From Candidatus Aminicenantota bacterium (GTDB taxonomy: Bacteria; Acidobacteriota; Aminicenantia; Aminicenantales; Saccharicenantaceae), in contig JACIYJ010000002.1 of the NCBI GenBank assembly GCA_014360015.1, positions 1 through 64,000 of the forward strand: DNA of 64,000 bases, given 5' to 3'. Both the position numbers and the translations under genes were made by a program. This document shows, one piece after another, positions 1-9,909 of the stretch. Position 1 is the first letter of the stretch. Each line of letters begins with the position of its first letter. The notes beneath the pieces were generated by a model. The model saw only the letters and a list, made by a program, of their open reading frames with translations, did no database searches and had not been told where the DNA came from.

Positions 1-124
1 GAAACAACCTGGCTACCTCTGAGATATTCCCCGTCTCCTCATAGGCCCTGATCAGAGCTTTTCTGGCCAGAATGGGTGCACTCTTGCAAAGCTCATAGTA
101 AGTAGGGTATATATTTTCTGTCAT
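1..124 (-). CDS. N-terminal fragment of helix-turn-helix protein, possibly a transposase (cut by window edge)
   Basis: An open frame starts at the ATG at 122-124 and runs off the left edge after 41 codons. It is preceded by a strong GGAGGAGG ribosome binding site. The visible residues include a segment reading ETGNISEVARLF, which looks like the first helices of a homeodomain-like HTH found at the N-terminus of many IS-type transposases. The start overlaps the stop of an upstream minus-strand frame (ATGA). The catalytic part lies outside the window, so an ordinary regulator is also possible. Confidence 0.45.
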   Translation of the reverse strand, partial: MTENIYPTYYELCKSAPILARKALIRAYEETGNISEVARLF

Positions 125-393
125 TCGGGCTTCCTCCTCCTTTCAGTTAAAATTTTCAACAAAATTTTTAACGGAGGAAGCCCTGCTTTTTCAAGTACCA
201 GGCTGATAAATTTTCTGGCCTCTTCTGCCGAAGTCCCTATGGCCGGACTGCCACCCCGCTTCTGCCAAATACTCCCTCTAACCTGGATACTATCTCTTAA
301 CCTGAAAGAAAAAATGATTTGACAAGATGTTTTTTTTTTTATCTTTATACTGGCAGATAAGGGTGAGCTGAAATGAGAGCGAGGGGGTTTTCT
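121..393 (-). pseudogene. Start-less open frame upstream of the HTH fragment
   Basis: A minus-strand frame stays open for about 90 codons between TAA at 394-396 and TGA at 121-123. The last 60 codons have a protein-like, charged composition (for example GTSAEEARKFISLVLEK). No ATG, GTG or TTG start precedes them, and an 11-base A run (on this strand) sits upstream, where slippage could have broken or could join the frame. The stop overlaps the next start as ATGA. The family is not recognised. It may be the damaged 5' part of a mobile element. An AT-rich near-palindrome (146-172) lies in its 3' end. Confidence 0.25.
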
Positions 394-550
394 TTACTTT
401 TTTATCGTTCTTATTCTTCCCTATGCTCCCATCCTTTTTGGCTGGTGGCATTACCGTAATGCACCTGTAGTTGAAAGGGGGTGATGAAGTTGCTTGGCGT
501 GATTAGTTGTAAACGGATCATTTAATTAATTGATTGGAAAGGAGGCAAAA

Positions 551-2200
551 ATGAAAAAGACGTGTATGGTTTTGGCAATGGGGCTGGTCTTTTTTGTTTC
601 TTTGTTTATAAAATCAACCTCAAGTTCTCAGCAAACAATAGCTCAGGAATATGTTCCCAATGAAGTTCTGGTCAAATTCAGACCACAGGCAGGGATACAG
701 GTGGCGATAGCTGCTCTGGATGCTGTTAAGCCCCGCGTGATTAATTATCTGGGGAAAGAGATCGCCTTTACGGACTGGAATCCTGAGGTCAGGTCTAAGA
801 GTTCCTTTCTGGGAGACCCTTATCTGGTTCATCTCAGAGTGCCGGAGACCGTCGGTACAGAAAAAGCTATTTCCTTGCTTAAAAACAATCCGAATGTCGA
901 ATACGCAGAGCCGAACTATGTATACTATTTCGATGAAACGATTCCAAACGACCCGTATATATATCTTCAATGGGGATTAAAAAATACGGGTCAGTCAGGC
1001 GGAACGGTTGATGCTGATATCGACGCTCCAGAAGCCTGGGACATATTCACTGGCAGTCAGAATGTGGTTGTGGCGGTAATTGACTCTGGTATCGATTATA
1101 ATCATGTGGATTTAGCTCAGAATATCTGGATAAACGCCGGCGAAATTCCGAATAATGGTATCGATGATGATCAGAATGGATACATTGATGATTATCGCGG
1201 CTGGAATTTTTATTCCAATAACAACAATCCTATGGATTACTTAGGCCACGGAACTCATGTAGCTGGGATAATTGGCGCTGGTGGAAACAACGGAATCGGG
1301 GTGACTGGGGTATGCTGGAATGTAAGATTAATGGCGCTGAGAATAGTGCCAGACGCAGCTTCTGGTATCAAGGCAATCGATTATGCCATAAGCATGGGCG
1401 CCAAGGTAATGAACGCAAGCTGGGGTGGCCCATCTTACTCCAGCCCCCTTTTATCTGCTATCTCCAGAGCTGAGGCTAATGGCGTGCTGTTTATTGCTGC
1501 TGCAGGAAATGATGGGACGAATAACGATTTAACTCCACATTATCCTTCCAGTTATGACCTTGACAACATTATAGCTGTATTATCCACAGATCATACTGAT
1601 AATAAGTCGGGTTTCTCGAATTATGGCATCTATTCTGTAGACTTAGGCGCACCGGGAGGAAGCGACCCAACCCAAAACTCATATAATATCTTTAGTACCT
1701 TTCTTGAAAATAGGTATATGAATCTTGCCGGAACTTCTATGGCTACACCCTTTGTTACTGGAGTGGCTGCGCTCCTTTCAGGCCAAAGGCCTGAAATCGA
1801 TTGGTGGCAGGCCAAGACTATAATCCTGAAAAGCGTTGATATTAAAGCTCAACTTCAAGGCAAAGCCCGGACTTCAGGCAGGCTCAATGCTTATAATTCC
1901 CTTATTTGTTCAACACCGGTTCTGCCGGCGGCGCCATCGAATCTTCGTGGTACGGCCTTTAAGAACGGCGATCTTTATGACATAGAATTAACCTGGACAG
2001 ACAATTCAAATAACGAAAGCGGCTTCAATATTTATATGAAATCGGGGAACATCTTTTTCCAGATCGGCCAGGTAGCTCAAGATGTCACCACATACTGGCT
2101 GTATGAAGTTCCTAGCGGATACTATTACTTTTATATCCGCGCCTTCAACGCTGACGGTGAATCTATAAAAACCCCTCAGATAGCTGTAAAAGCCTTTTAA
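551..2200 (+). CDS. Secreted subtilisin-like serine peptidase (S8) with FN3 tail
   Basis: The 549-residue protein starts at the ATG at 551, five bases after AAAGGAGG; an in-frame TTG at 530 is disregarded because that ribosome binding site lies inside the extension. A signal peptide (residues 1-30) is followed by a fervidolysin/inhibitor-I9-like propeptide (VPNEVLVKF), then the S8 domain with the triad D178 (VIDSGID), H233 (GHGTHVAG) and S396 (GTSMATP), and oxyanion N320 (AAAGND). All catalytic residues are intact. The last 90 residues form an FN3-like module (LTWTDNSNNESGF). The gene is followed 95 bases later by a β-barrel gene, and the FN3 module recurs at 3763-4065. It probably acts in the periplasm or outside the cell; the substrate is unknown. 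Confidence 0.9.
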   Translation: MKKTCMVLAMGLVFFVSLFIKSTSSSQQTIAQEYVPNEVLVKFRPQAGIQVAIAALDAVKPRVINYLGKEIAFTDWNPEVRSKSSFLGDPYLVHLRVPETVGTEKAISLLKNNPNVEYAEPNYVYYFDETIPNDPYIYLQWGLKNTGQSGGTVDADIDAPEAWDIFTGSQNVVVAVIDSGIDYNHVDLAQNIWINAGEIPNNGIDDDQNGYIDDYRGWNFYSNNNNPMDYLGHGTHVAGIIGAGGNNGIGVTGVCWNVRLMALRIVPDAASGIKAIDYAISMGAKVMNASWGGPSYSSPLLSAISRAEANGVLFIAAAGNDGTNNDLTPHYPSSYDLDNIIAVLSTDHTDNKSGFSNYGIYSVDLGAPGGSDPTQNSYNIFSTFLENRYMNLAGTSMATPFVTGVAALLSGQRPEIDWWQAKTIILKSVDIKAQLQGKARTSGRLNAYNSLICSTPVLPAAPSNLRGTAFKNGDLYDIELTWTDNSNNESGFNIYMKSGNIFFQIGQVAQDVTTYWLYEVPSGYYYFYIRAFNADGESIKTPQIAVKAF

Positions 2201-2295
2201 TACCATGCTCGACTGTTGTTATATAATAATGAACGGGAAAAAAGGAAGTGGAGGATTTTAGCGGCGAAATCTATAAAAGACAGGTGGAATAGGGT

Positions 2296-3249
2296 ATGAA
2301 AAAAGAGTGGTTGTTTTCTTTTGCTTATATTATCATCCTGTTCTTGTGTTTGCCCTTGGCCGGAGAAAATGAAAAGAGTTCGCGCACACATTCGTTTAAT
2401 CTCGTCATCAGAGAAGGGTTTGGCTCAATCGCGGTTGGAGACCTGAACACGACCCTTAAGTCTATTAACTCGATTTACGATGGGGTGAGAAGTTATCATC
2501 CTGAAAGGTGCGTGGGAGAAATTAAAGAGATTCCTAACAATTATGTTGATTGGGAAGTCGAACTCCAGTGGACCATTGGCTCAGGCTTCATTATTGGAGT
2601 TGCCGTCTCTGGACCAACCCGCTTGCACGACAGAAGTTTTCTGACTTATACTATTGTGAATTATGCAGGGACCCAGACCGAAAACAATACTTACGACTCT
2701 GAAATAAAAATATCTCCCCCCATCAAGCTCAACGTTTACCGTTCATTCTCCATCTTCCCGAAGGTCAATCTCTCTATAAACGGAGGGCTTGGTTATTACC
2801 AGGCCCGATTAATCCAGAGCTTCACCTGGGTGGTACGTCTTCCGCTTGACGCTCATGTTATCGAAATTACTGATTTTGACGTATCCGGGAGCAGGATAGG
2901 TGTCCATTGTGGGGCTCAATTAGAATATAAATTCAATGATAGATTTTCTATGTTGGCTGAGGGGCAATTTAATTTTTCCAGGGTAAAGCATTTTTCGGGC
3001 ACGAGCTGTATGACCTTTCAAATATTTGATGAGCAAGGAAATTTTGTTAATTCATGGAGCCTACCGACTGAAGGAATCCTATATCACTATATCGGAGATG
3101 ATTTTTCAGTGGGCAAACGACGCGAAAAACTCATTGTCAGCGAATCTCCGCCCGAGCTTGGCTATGATTTACCGTCCGACGTGAGAGAAGCTTTCCTTGA
3201 TCTTCGCGGGTTTGCTCTCAGGATCGGGCTCAAGATAAGATTGTTCTGA
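2296..3249 (+). CDS. Predicted outer-membrane β-barrel protein
   Basis: The 317-residue product has an N-terminal signal peptide (hydrophobic stretch ending LPLAGEN), alternating hydrophobic/polar strands throughout and a C-terminal strand ending LRIGLKIRLF, the type of terminal-Phe signal recognised by the BAM machinery. It is homologous to the product of 4098-4925: both begin with a glycine-rich strand (SIAVGDLN versus NARIGDIN) and end with the same terminal strand. It follows the S8 peptidase gene. A TATAAT at 2222-2227 could give it its own promoter. The ribosome binding site (AGGTGG) is weak. No specific function can be assigned. Confidence 0.75.
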   Translation: MKKEWLFSFAYIIILFLCLPLAGENEKSSRTHSFNLVIREGFGSIAVGDLNTTLKSINSIYDGVRSYHPERCVGEIKEIPNNYVDWEVELQWTIGSGFIIGVAVSGPTRLHDRSFLTYTIVNYAGTQTENNTYDSEIKISPPIKLNVYRSFSIFPKVNLSINGGLGYYQARLIQSFTWVVRLPLDAHVIEITDFDVSGSRIGVHCGAQLEYKFNDRFSMLAEGQFNFSRVKHFSGTSCMTFQIFDEQGNFVNSWSLPTEGILYHYIGDDFSVGKRREKLIVSESPPELGYDLPSDVREAFLDLRGFALRIGLKIRLF

Positions 3250-3383
3250 GCCCCAATATTCGACCAGGAATTAATCAACAAGAACTGAGTTATCCGTTCA
3301 GGTTCAGGAATTTGATATATTAAAAGATAACCTTCGTCAGAAATATCATTATCAACGAGAGGATAAAGTCTTGGCTGGAAGTT

Positions 3384-3584
3384 ATGGGCTTTCTGCCGGC
3401 GGGCGACCCGCTGGAGTTTCTGGATGGGAGGCGGCCGCCGCTGCGGATAGCGCAGCTTAAAGACCTGGCGGGGCAAATGGTGGAACTTGCGGTCAGGATC
3501 ATAGACGCTTGGGAAATCAGAACGGCCAGGGGGCTCAGCTATTTTTATCTTTTTGCACCTTCCTTCGCACCTTTTAAGCACTGA
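3384..3584 (+). pseudogene. Unrecognised open frame between the two peptidase/barrel units
   Basis: A 66-codon frame from ATG 3384 to TGA 3584; the same frame is open from 3324. Its composition is protein-like (GDPLEFLDGRRPPLRIAQ, then QMVELAVRIIDAW) and its DNA is clearly richer in G+C than the flanks. It has no convincing ribosome binding site. It resembles the C-terminal remnant of a larger gene, perhaps a mobile-element protein inserted between the duplicated units, but no family is recognised. A longer minus-strand frame across the same stretch looks like a shadow. Confidence 0.25.
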
Positions 3585-3762
3585 TTAAATACCGGTTCGC
3601 TATTCCAGCAGCAAACGAGCCAGCTTTTTACAAGCTATCAATTAAAATCGACCAATACAGGAAAATCAAAGAGTGTCGACTCTGGTCGATAAAAATTCAT
3701 CGCAGTTGCAATTGAGCTCATTTGGCCATCATACGCTGTTTTAAGCTGAAAGAAATAAAGTA

Positions 3763-4065
3763 TTGACATATCCGGCTCCTATTTTACCCGACCCTCCATC
3801 TGGTCTAAGTTCTTTTGTTTATAAAAGAAGCGATGGCTTTTATGATGTTAAACTTACATGGACCGACAATTCTAATAATGAAGAAGGCTTTATCATATAC
3901 AGAAATTCTGGCAATGTTTTTTATGAGATAGATAGAGTGGGCAGCGGTACGACTGAATATTGGGATTATGAATTACCCCGAGGGTACTATTATTATTATA
4001 TCAGGGCATTTAATCAGGATGGCGAGTCCATAAAAACGGCCCAGGTTGCAGTCAAAGCTTTTTAA
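3763..4065 (+). pseudogene. FN3-module remnant of a second S8 peptidase
   Basis: The frame opens after TGA 3747-3749 and has no good start (TTG at 3763, no ribosome binding site). Its roughly 95 residues match the C-terminal FN3 tail of the peptidase encoded at 551-2200 almost end to end: LTWTDNSNNE, then GYYYYYIRAFN-DGESIKT, both ending VAVKAF. No trace of the catalytic domain is visible upstream. It is followed by a paralogue of the β-barrel gene that follows the intact peptidase. The simplest reading is a tandem duplication of the peptidase-barrel pair with loss of the second catalytic domain. A short independently translated FN3 protein cannot be excluded. Confidence 0.75.
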
Positions 4066-4097
4066 TATTTTTAAGTCAAATAAAATGGAGGGTTAAG

Positions 4098-4925
4098 ATG
4101 AGAAGATTATTCGCTTTAATGTGCCTTTTTCTTTTATTATCTGGCTTTATTTTGGCGGAAGGGGAGGTTATAGGGAAAAAAACGTTTACTATTACTATCC
4201 AGAGCGGCTGGGGAAATGCTCGAATCGGCGATATAAATGCCTATTATAAGACGCTCTGTGCTGAGGAAGTATTTAATATTCCCGAAAATGAAGGGAATAA
4301 GGTTCCCCAGCTAAGTTCTGGCTTTCCTGAGTTCTGGATAGAAGGACAATATCCTCTTAGCTGGCATCTTAGTCTGGGACTGGCAATTGGACTACCTATT
4401 ATTAAATCTGATAAAGCAATCTGGTATTCATATTTTAATGGAAGCCTTCAGCCAGTGGTGCTGAAGCCAAAAGTGACTATCTATTGTCCTATAAAGCTTA
4501 ACCTTTATTACCACTTGCCACTTTCCCGAAAGATGCAGGTTCTAATTGGCGGAGGCCCTGGAATTTATTTCACCGAGATTGGATCTCCTTTCAATGTCTA
4601 TAGCCACTTTCCTTTCGGTCTCCAGGCAGTTAGCGAACTGGAAATAAAATTGACCAAAAGGCTTTCTTTGGTAGGCGAGGGAGAATTGAGGCTGGCAAAA
4701 ATAACCAATTTTAAAGGGGATGATTATTTTGGTTGGGAAGGGACATTGTGGTATTACAAGATAAGATATCTGGGAAGCGACATCTGGTGGGATATGATTT
4801 CGGTAAGCAAAGACGCGCCGACGGAAGATCCATTTGGGGAAACATTTTATAAGGACCAGAGAAAAGCTGTATTTGATTTGAGCGGATTTTCGCTAAGAAT
4901 CGGCCTCAGGTTCAGCTTATTTTAG
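4098..4925 (+). CDS. Predicted outer-membrane β-barrel protein, paralogue of 2296-3249
   Basis: The 275-residue product has a clear signal peptide (LMCLFLLLSGFILAEG), repeated amphipathic β-strands and the terminal strand LRIGLRFSLF ending in Phe. The start at 4098 follows GGAGGG with good spacing. It aligns in order with the protein from 2296-3249, particularly the first strand, a central KLNLYYHLP / KLNVYRSF segment and the C-terminus. It is the intact member of the second, decayed peptidase/barrel unit. Function unknown; retention while its peptidase partner decayed suggests the barrel has an independent role. Confidence 0.75.
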   Translation: MRRLFALMCLFLLLSGFILAEGEVIGKKTFTITIQSGWGNARIGDINAYYKTLCAEEVFNIPENEGNKVPQLSSGFPEFWIEGQYPLSWHLSLGLAIGLPIIKSDKAIWYSYFNGSLQPVVLKPKVTIYCPIKLNLYYHLPLSRKMQVLIGGGPGIYFTEIGSPFNVYSHFPFGLQAVSELEIKLTKRLSLVGEGELRLAKITNFKGDDYFGWEGTLWYYKIRYLGSDIWWDMISVSKDAPTEDPFGETFYKDQRKAVFDLSGFSLRIGLRFSLF

Positions 4926-5145
4926 TCCCGAAGCTTTTAAACCGGGGAAGATCATTCATCATAATTTCTTTTCTATCTATTTTTCTAACTTCACGGCTTA
5001 AGGGCTTATTTCCGTATATCGAGTTAATTTCCGGGTAATGATAATTTATGGCAAAAGAGCACAAGAATATGCAGCCATTCTGCTTATAAGGCGCATTAGA
5101 GGCCAACCGGGCTTAATATCTTTATAGTTTTTTGATTTTTTTCCT

Positions 5146-6393
5146 CTATATGAATACCTCTTTTGGAATCGGCCTCAGGTTGAAGGTTGAAGCCATGCTG
5201 CGGCAGTAGGCGCCGGCCAGAAGCACAGCCAGAATCTGGCCGCGCTCCGGACAGGGCATCAGCCTCTCCACTCCGAAAACATCGCCAGTTTCGCAGAGAT
5301 GGCCGGCTACTGTGACTTTAACTTTTTTGCCGCTGTTAACAGCACTGGCGTTAACTATTTCGTGGTAGGCTTCTTCATAGATGGCCGGCCGGGGCACAGT
5401 GTTAAATGTTCCGGCGCTGATGCAGGCAAAAAGATTTCCGTAGCTCTTCTTAACATACTCAACTCTGGCCAGAAGCACGCCGGCGTCAGCCACCAGAAAT
5501 TTTCCGGGTTCAACGACTATAGCTTTAACCCCAAACCCGGCTCTTTCTACTTTATCCAGGATATGGGCAGCGTATTCAGCAAGAGGAAATAATCTCTGAT
5601 CTGAGCGATACCTGGGCCCGAAGCCCCCACCAAAGTCCAGAAATTCCAGCTCAAACCCGGCTTTCCGGAGTTCCCTGACTTTCCCCACCATCCGGTCCAC
5701 GGCTTTGATGGCCACCGGAAAATCTTCCTCGGTCCAGCCTGAACCGAGATGTTGGTGAAGCCCCACAGGTAAAAAGTCCAATTCTTTAAGCTTTTTGAAA
5801 GTTTCAACCACCAGAGAATCTTCCACCCCGAATTTAATCGGGACGCCATCCGGTGTCCGTCTTCCGGCCGTTACCGTTTTGCTACTGAAGCCGCGGCCAA
5901 GTCCCGGGTTCCAGCGCACCGAGACCCGGACCGGGCTTTTTACCCGCAGACGCTTCCTGGCAGCGGACAGGAGCTCAATCTGCTCAAAAGCATCGATGTT
6001 GACAGTAACACCCGTGTGCCTCAGCACCTGTTCAAAATCTTCCTGACTGATAGAAGTGCCGGTGAACATGATTTTTTCTTCCGGAAACCCGGCTTTGAGG
6101 GCCGTCTCCACTTCAGCCGGTGAGACCGCGTCGATGAAGGCTCCAGCCTTAAGCAAGGTCTTTAGAATATCGGGATGGGGGTTGGCTTTCATGGCATAGG
6201 CAATGCGGATTTCAAGACCAGGTTGGGCTGAAGCAAACACTTCTTTCAGGACCTGAAAATTTCGCCGAATCTGCCGGCGGCTGTATACATAAATAGGTGT
6301 GCCGTATTTTTTGGCGATTTCTTCAGCTGAGATTCCTTCGAGATACAGTTTGTTATCTTTGACTTTTAAAAATTCGTTTTCCCACCAATTCAT
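5146..6393 (-). CDS. lysA: Diaminopimelate decarboxylase
   Basis: Fold-type III PLP decarboxylase of 415 residues that converts meso-diaminopimelate to L-lysine in the cytoplasm. Visible features are the PLP lysine in AYAMKANPH (K69), the HLGSG phosphate-binding motif, a GGGFGPRY glycine loop, and the C-terminal CETGD motif near residue 367 that supplies the active-site cysteine, followed by the usual GAYC segment. The start at 6393 has an AAGGAA site nine bases upstream. The motifs HLGSG and CETGD deviate slightly from the usual HIGSQ and CESGD, so a related substrate is possible but the DAP enzyme is most likely. It is a single transcription unit. Confidence 0.88.
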   Translation of the reverse strand: MNWWENEFLKVKDNKLYLEGISAEEIAKKYGTPIYVYSRRQIRRNFQVLKEVFASAQPGLEIRIAYAMKANPHPDILKTLLKAGAFIDAVSPAEVETALKAGFPEEKIMFTGTSISQEDFEQVLRHTGVTVNIDAFEQIELLSAARKRLRVKSPVRVSVRWNPGLGRGFSSKTVTAGRRTPDGVPIKFGVEDSLVVETFKKLKELDFLPVGLHQHLGSGWTEEDFPVAIKAVDRMVGKVRELRKAGFELEFLDFGGGFGPRYRSDQRLFPLAEYAAHILDKVERAGFGVKAIVVEPGKFLVADAGVLLARVEYVKKSYGNLFACISAGTFNTVPRPAIYEEAYHEIVNASAVNSGKKVKVTVAGHLCETGDVFGVERLMPCPERGQILAVLLAGAYCRSMASTFNLRPIPKEVFI

Positions 6394-6708
6394 TTTATTG
6401 TTCCTTCTTTTGAAAGTATTAATTTACCATTTTTTAGACCCAATTAATATTTATAACAAAAGTCATCCAAAGCAGAAATTGTCCATGGGTAGAGCCCAGT
6501 CTTTGAGGCTATGGTGAAAATTTTTATCTTTTTCCGGTGAACCCTTTGCCCAGATCTTTTGACCCCGGCCTTTAATTTTCTGCTTTTTGCCATTGACTCA
6601 GAAAAAGTATCGGCCTGAACTCTTTTTCGGAAATCACCCTTTGGCAAGGCCAAAAGGAACGACATCGGTTTCATATAGAAAGAGCTTCTATCTATAGCCC
6701 GTGCTATA
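6394..6708. other. Gap between lysA and the DUF72 gene; one doubtful overlapping frame
   Basis: No convincing gene is seen. On the minus strand a frame of about 90 codons begins with an ATGA overlap at the stop of the DUF72 gene (ATG near 6714) and runs to TAA at 6444. Its residues (IDIARAIDRSS, then many Lys/Arg) match no recognised family and there is no independent ribosome binding site. It could be a small translationally coupled gene or chance. Confidence 0.3.
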
Positions 6709-7665
6709 TCAATCATATTCATCTTTACCTTTATCTTCTGCACTTTTGTGTTTTTCGACCAGGTTTTCCAGCTGTTCTTCAAATAAATCCTTCTGGTCTT
6801 TTTTTAGCTTTTTGGCTATTTCTTTGAGCAGCGGATATTTCTCCAGCATAGTGGCTGGAATCTGAAGTTTTTCGCCTGTCAGCATGTTTTTAATCTGCAG
6901 GGCGTTGGCCAGGGCCTGACCGCGGTAGTGATTGTTAGTGATGATAAAGACGCGATTGCTGCCTTCAGCCAGCTTTTTTATCCTCTCAATCCAATCTTCC
7001 AGTTCATCTTTGGTGTAAAGATAATTATAGCGGTCGTCGCGTCCGGCATCTTCCCGGAACCAGTCTTTATAATTCCGGCCATGGAGTCTGACATAGGAAA
7101 AATCCGGGTTGGTAACGATGGCTGATGGCTTGATGGAATTATGAAAAATTGGCTGGTCGATGTTGCAGAAACAAACGCCGTATTCTTTTAAAAAATCATA
7201 AAAGTCTGGCCGGTCCCAGGAGGAATGCCGCACCTCAAGAGCTAAGGGAAATTCAGAGAAGAGCGAAAAAAGTTTTTCCAGATAATCGCGGTTTTCAGCT
7301 GTGTTGATGAAGGACCAGGGAAACTGAACCAAGACAGCTGCCAACTTTTGTTTAGTAGCCAGAGGGGCTATACCCTTTTTGAAATCATCAACATCCCTCT
7401 GGGAGAAATCCTTCCGCTGGTGGGTGAAGATTTTAAGAAGTTTGGCCGTGAATAAAAATTCCGGATAAGCCTGAACCCGACGCAGCCAGGCATAAACCAT
7501 GGCCGGTGAAGCCGGACGATAGAAAGTGGAATTTATTTCCACGATATCTACAAAATTGGCTAAGTACTCCAGAGGATGAAAGCTTCGAGATTTAACTGGG
7601 GGATAGACAATTCCTTCCCAGTCTTCATAGCTCCAGCCAGCCGTACCCACATAATATTTTTTCAT
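6709..7665 (-). CDS. DUF72 family protein (TIM-barrel, YecE-like)
   Basis: The 318-residue protein begins YYVGTAGWSYEDWEG and contains VEINSTFYR, ALEVRHSSW and YVRLHGR, the landmarks of the DUF72/YecE family. The family's biochemical role is not settled. The C-terminal 60 residues are an added Lys/Glu-rich, probably helical tail (EKYPLLKEIAKKLKKDQ). There is no Shine-Dalgarno sequence; a TTGAAC-N17-TAAAAT promoter ends eight bases before the ATG, so the mRNA may be leaderless. Confidence 0.85.
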   Translation of the reverse strand: MKKYYVGTAGWSYEDWEGIVYPPVKSRSFHPLEYLANFVDIVEINSTFYRPASPAMVYAWLRRVQAYPEFLFTAKLLKIFTHQRKDFSQRDVDDFKKGIAPLATKQKLAAVLVQFPWSFINTAENRDYLEKLFSLFSEFPLALEVRHSSWDRPDFYDFLKEYGVCFCNIDQPIFHNSIKPSAIVTNPDFSYVRLHGRNYKDWFREDAGRDDRYNYLYTKDELEDWIERIKKLAEGSNRVFIITNNHYRGQALANALQIKNMLTGEKLQIPATMLEKYPLLKEIAKKLKKDQKDLFEEQLENLVEKHKSAEDKGKDEYD

Positions 7666-7673
7666 GTTATTTA

Positions 7674-7702
7674 ATTTTAAGCTCTTTTTAAGGGTGGTTC
7701 AA
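7674..7702 (-). promoter_or_regulatory. Promoter of the DUF72 gene, leaderless type
   Basis: On the minus strand, TTGAAC (7697-7702) is separated by 17 bases from TAAAAT (7674-7679), which is only eight bases from the ATG ending at 7665. The expected transcription start is at or within two bases of the start codon. No ribosome binding site exists between them. Confidence 0.6.
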
Positions 7703-9301
<1,599 letters not shown>

Positions 9302-9353
9302 AGGTTAATTTTTTTGCCTACTCATTTTGCGGGATGAATTGACTCTCGTTCCC

Positions 9354-9382
9354 TTGCCAGCGGCTTTAACTCAAGTTAAAAT
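9354..9382 (+). promoter_or_regulatory. Promoter of tRNA-Ser(UGA)
   Basis: TTGCCA (9354-9359) and TAAAAT (9377-9382) are separated by exactly 17 bases. The expected transcription start, near 9389, is about five bases before the mature tRNA 5' end at 9394. Confidence 0.7.
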
Positions 9383-9393
9383 ATTTGTCTTTC

Positions 9394-9486
9394 GGAGGGA
9401 TGGCCGAGTGGTTGAAGGCGGCGGTCTTGAAAACCGCTTTCCGGTGTAACCCCGGAACGGGGGTTCGAATCCCTCTCCCTCCGCCA
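9394..9486 (+). tRNA. tRNA-Ser (anticodon UGA)
   Basis: A 93-base cloverleaf with acceptor stem GGAGGGA/TCCCTCC, discriminator G and encoded CCA. The anticodon arm GCGGT-loop-ACCGC places TGA at 9428-9430. The long variable arm (CCGGTGTAACCCCGG type) and GGTTCGAATCC T-arm are typical of a class II serine tRNA. Confidence 0.97.
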
Positions 9487-9909
9487 CTTCTCATCCAATA
9501 AAAAGAACACTCATAGATAAATAAATGAGTTGCGTTTGAAGTTTCCAGCGTTTTTTTTATGGAAACGTTTCGAGGGTCAAATTCTGGAAAGACCAAGGTG
9601 AGCCTGTAATGAAAGGGCACTTAAAAGAAGAAAAATAGCGAATTAAAAACCGCCTATCTTTCCAAAAAAGTGGCTTTAAGATTAAAAAAAATTAAAATGG
9701 AGAAGCGCAGGTTTTGAGGGGAAGCAAAATAACCAAATCTTTTAGATAATTCGACTCAACCGGAAGCGATTAATTGAATCAACAATAAAACTTCTGTCCT
9801 CAGGCTCATCATTTAATTTAGTCTCAACCACTGAATGTTTACTCTGAGAAATCTTTTTCGATTTTATTTTAAAATAAGCTTATAATCACAGGCAGGATGT
9901 ATTAATTTA
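9487..9909. other. AT-rich intergenic stretch after tRNA-Ser(UGA)
   Basis: About 420 bases without a supported gene. A TATAAT at 9881-9886 may be the -10 box for the SHOCT-domain gene at 9910, with no clear -35. A minus-strand frame covering the tRNA is the familiar antisense artefact. No terminator with a strong stem was found after the tRNA. Confidence 0.45.

Noticed and set aside
3162-3581. Minus-strand frame of 139 codons over the end of the barrel gene and the GC-rich frame
   Set aside because: Arg/Pro-rich composition without any family pattern; it overlaps a real gene end, and the plus-strand frame is better supported.
4926-5145. Short minus-strand frame and weak CCCG/CGGG hairpin after the second barrel gene
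   Set aside because: The hairpin has only four pairs and no T run; the frame is AT-rich chance.
9366-9620. Minus-strand frame of 84 codons with the string GGGRGIRTPVPGLHRKAVF
   Set aside because: This is the well-known antisense read of a tRNA-Ser gene; it lies exactly across tRNA-Ser(UGA).
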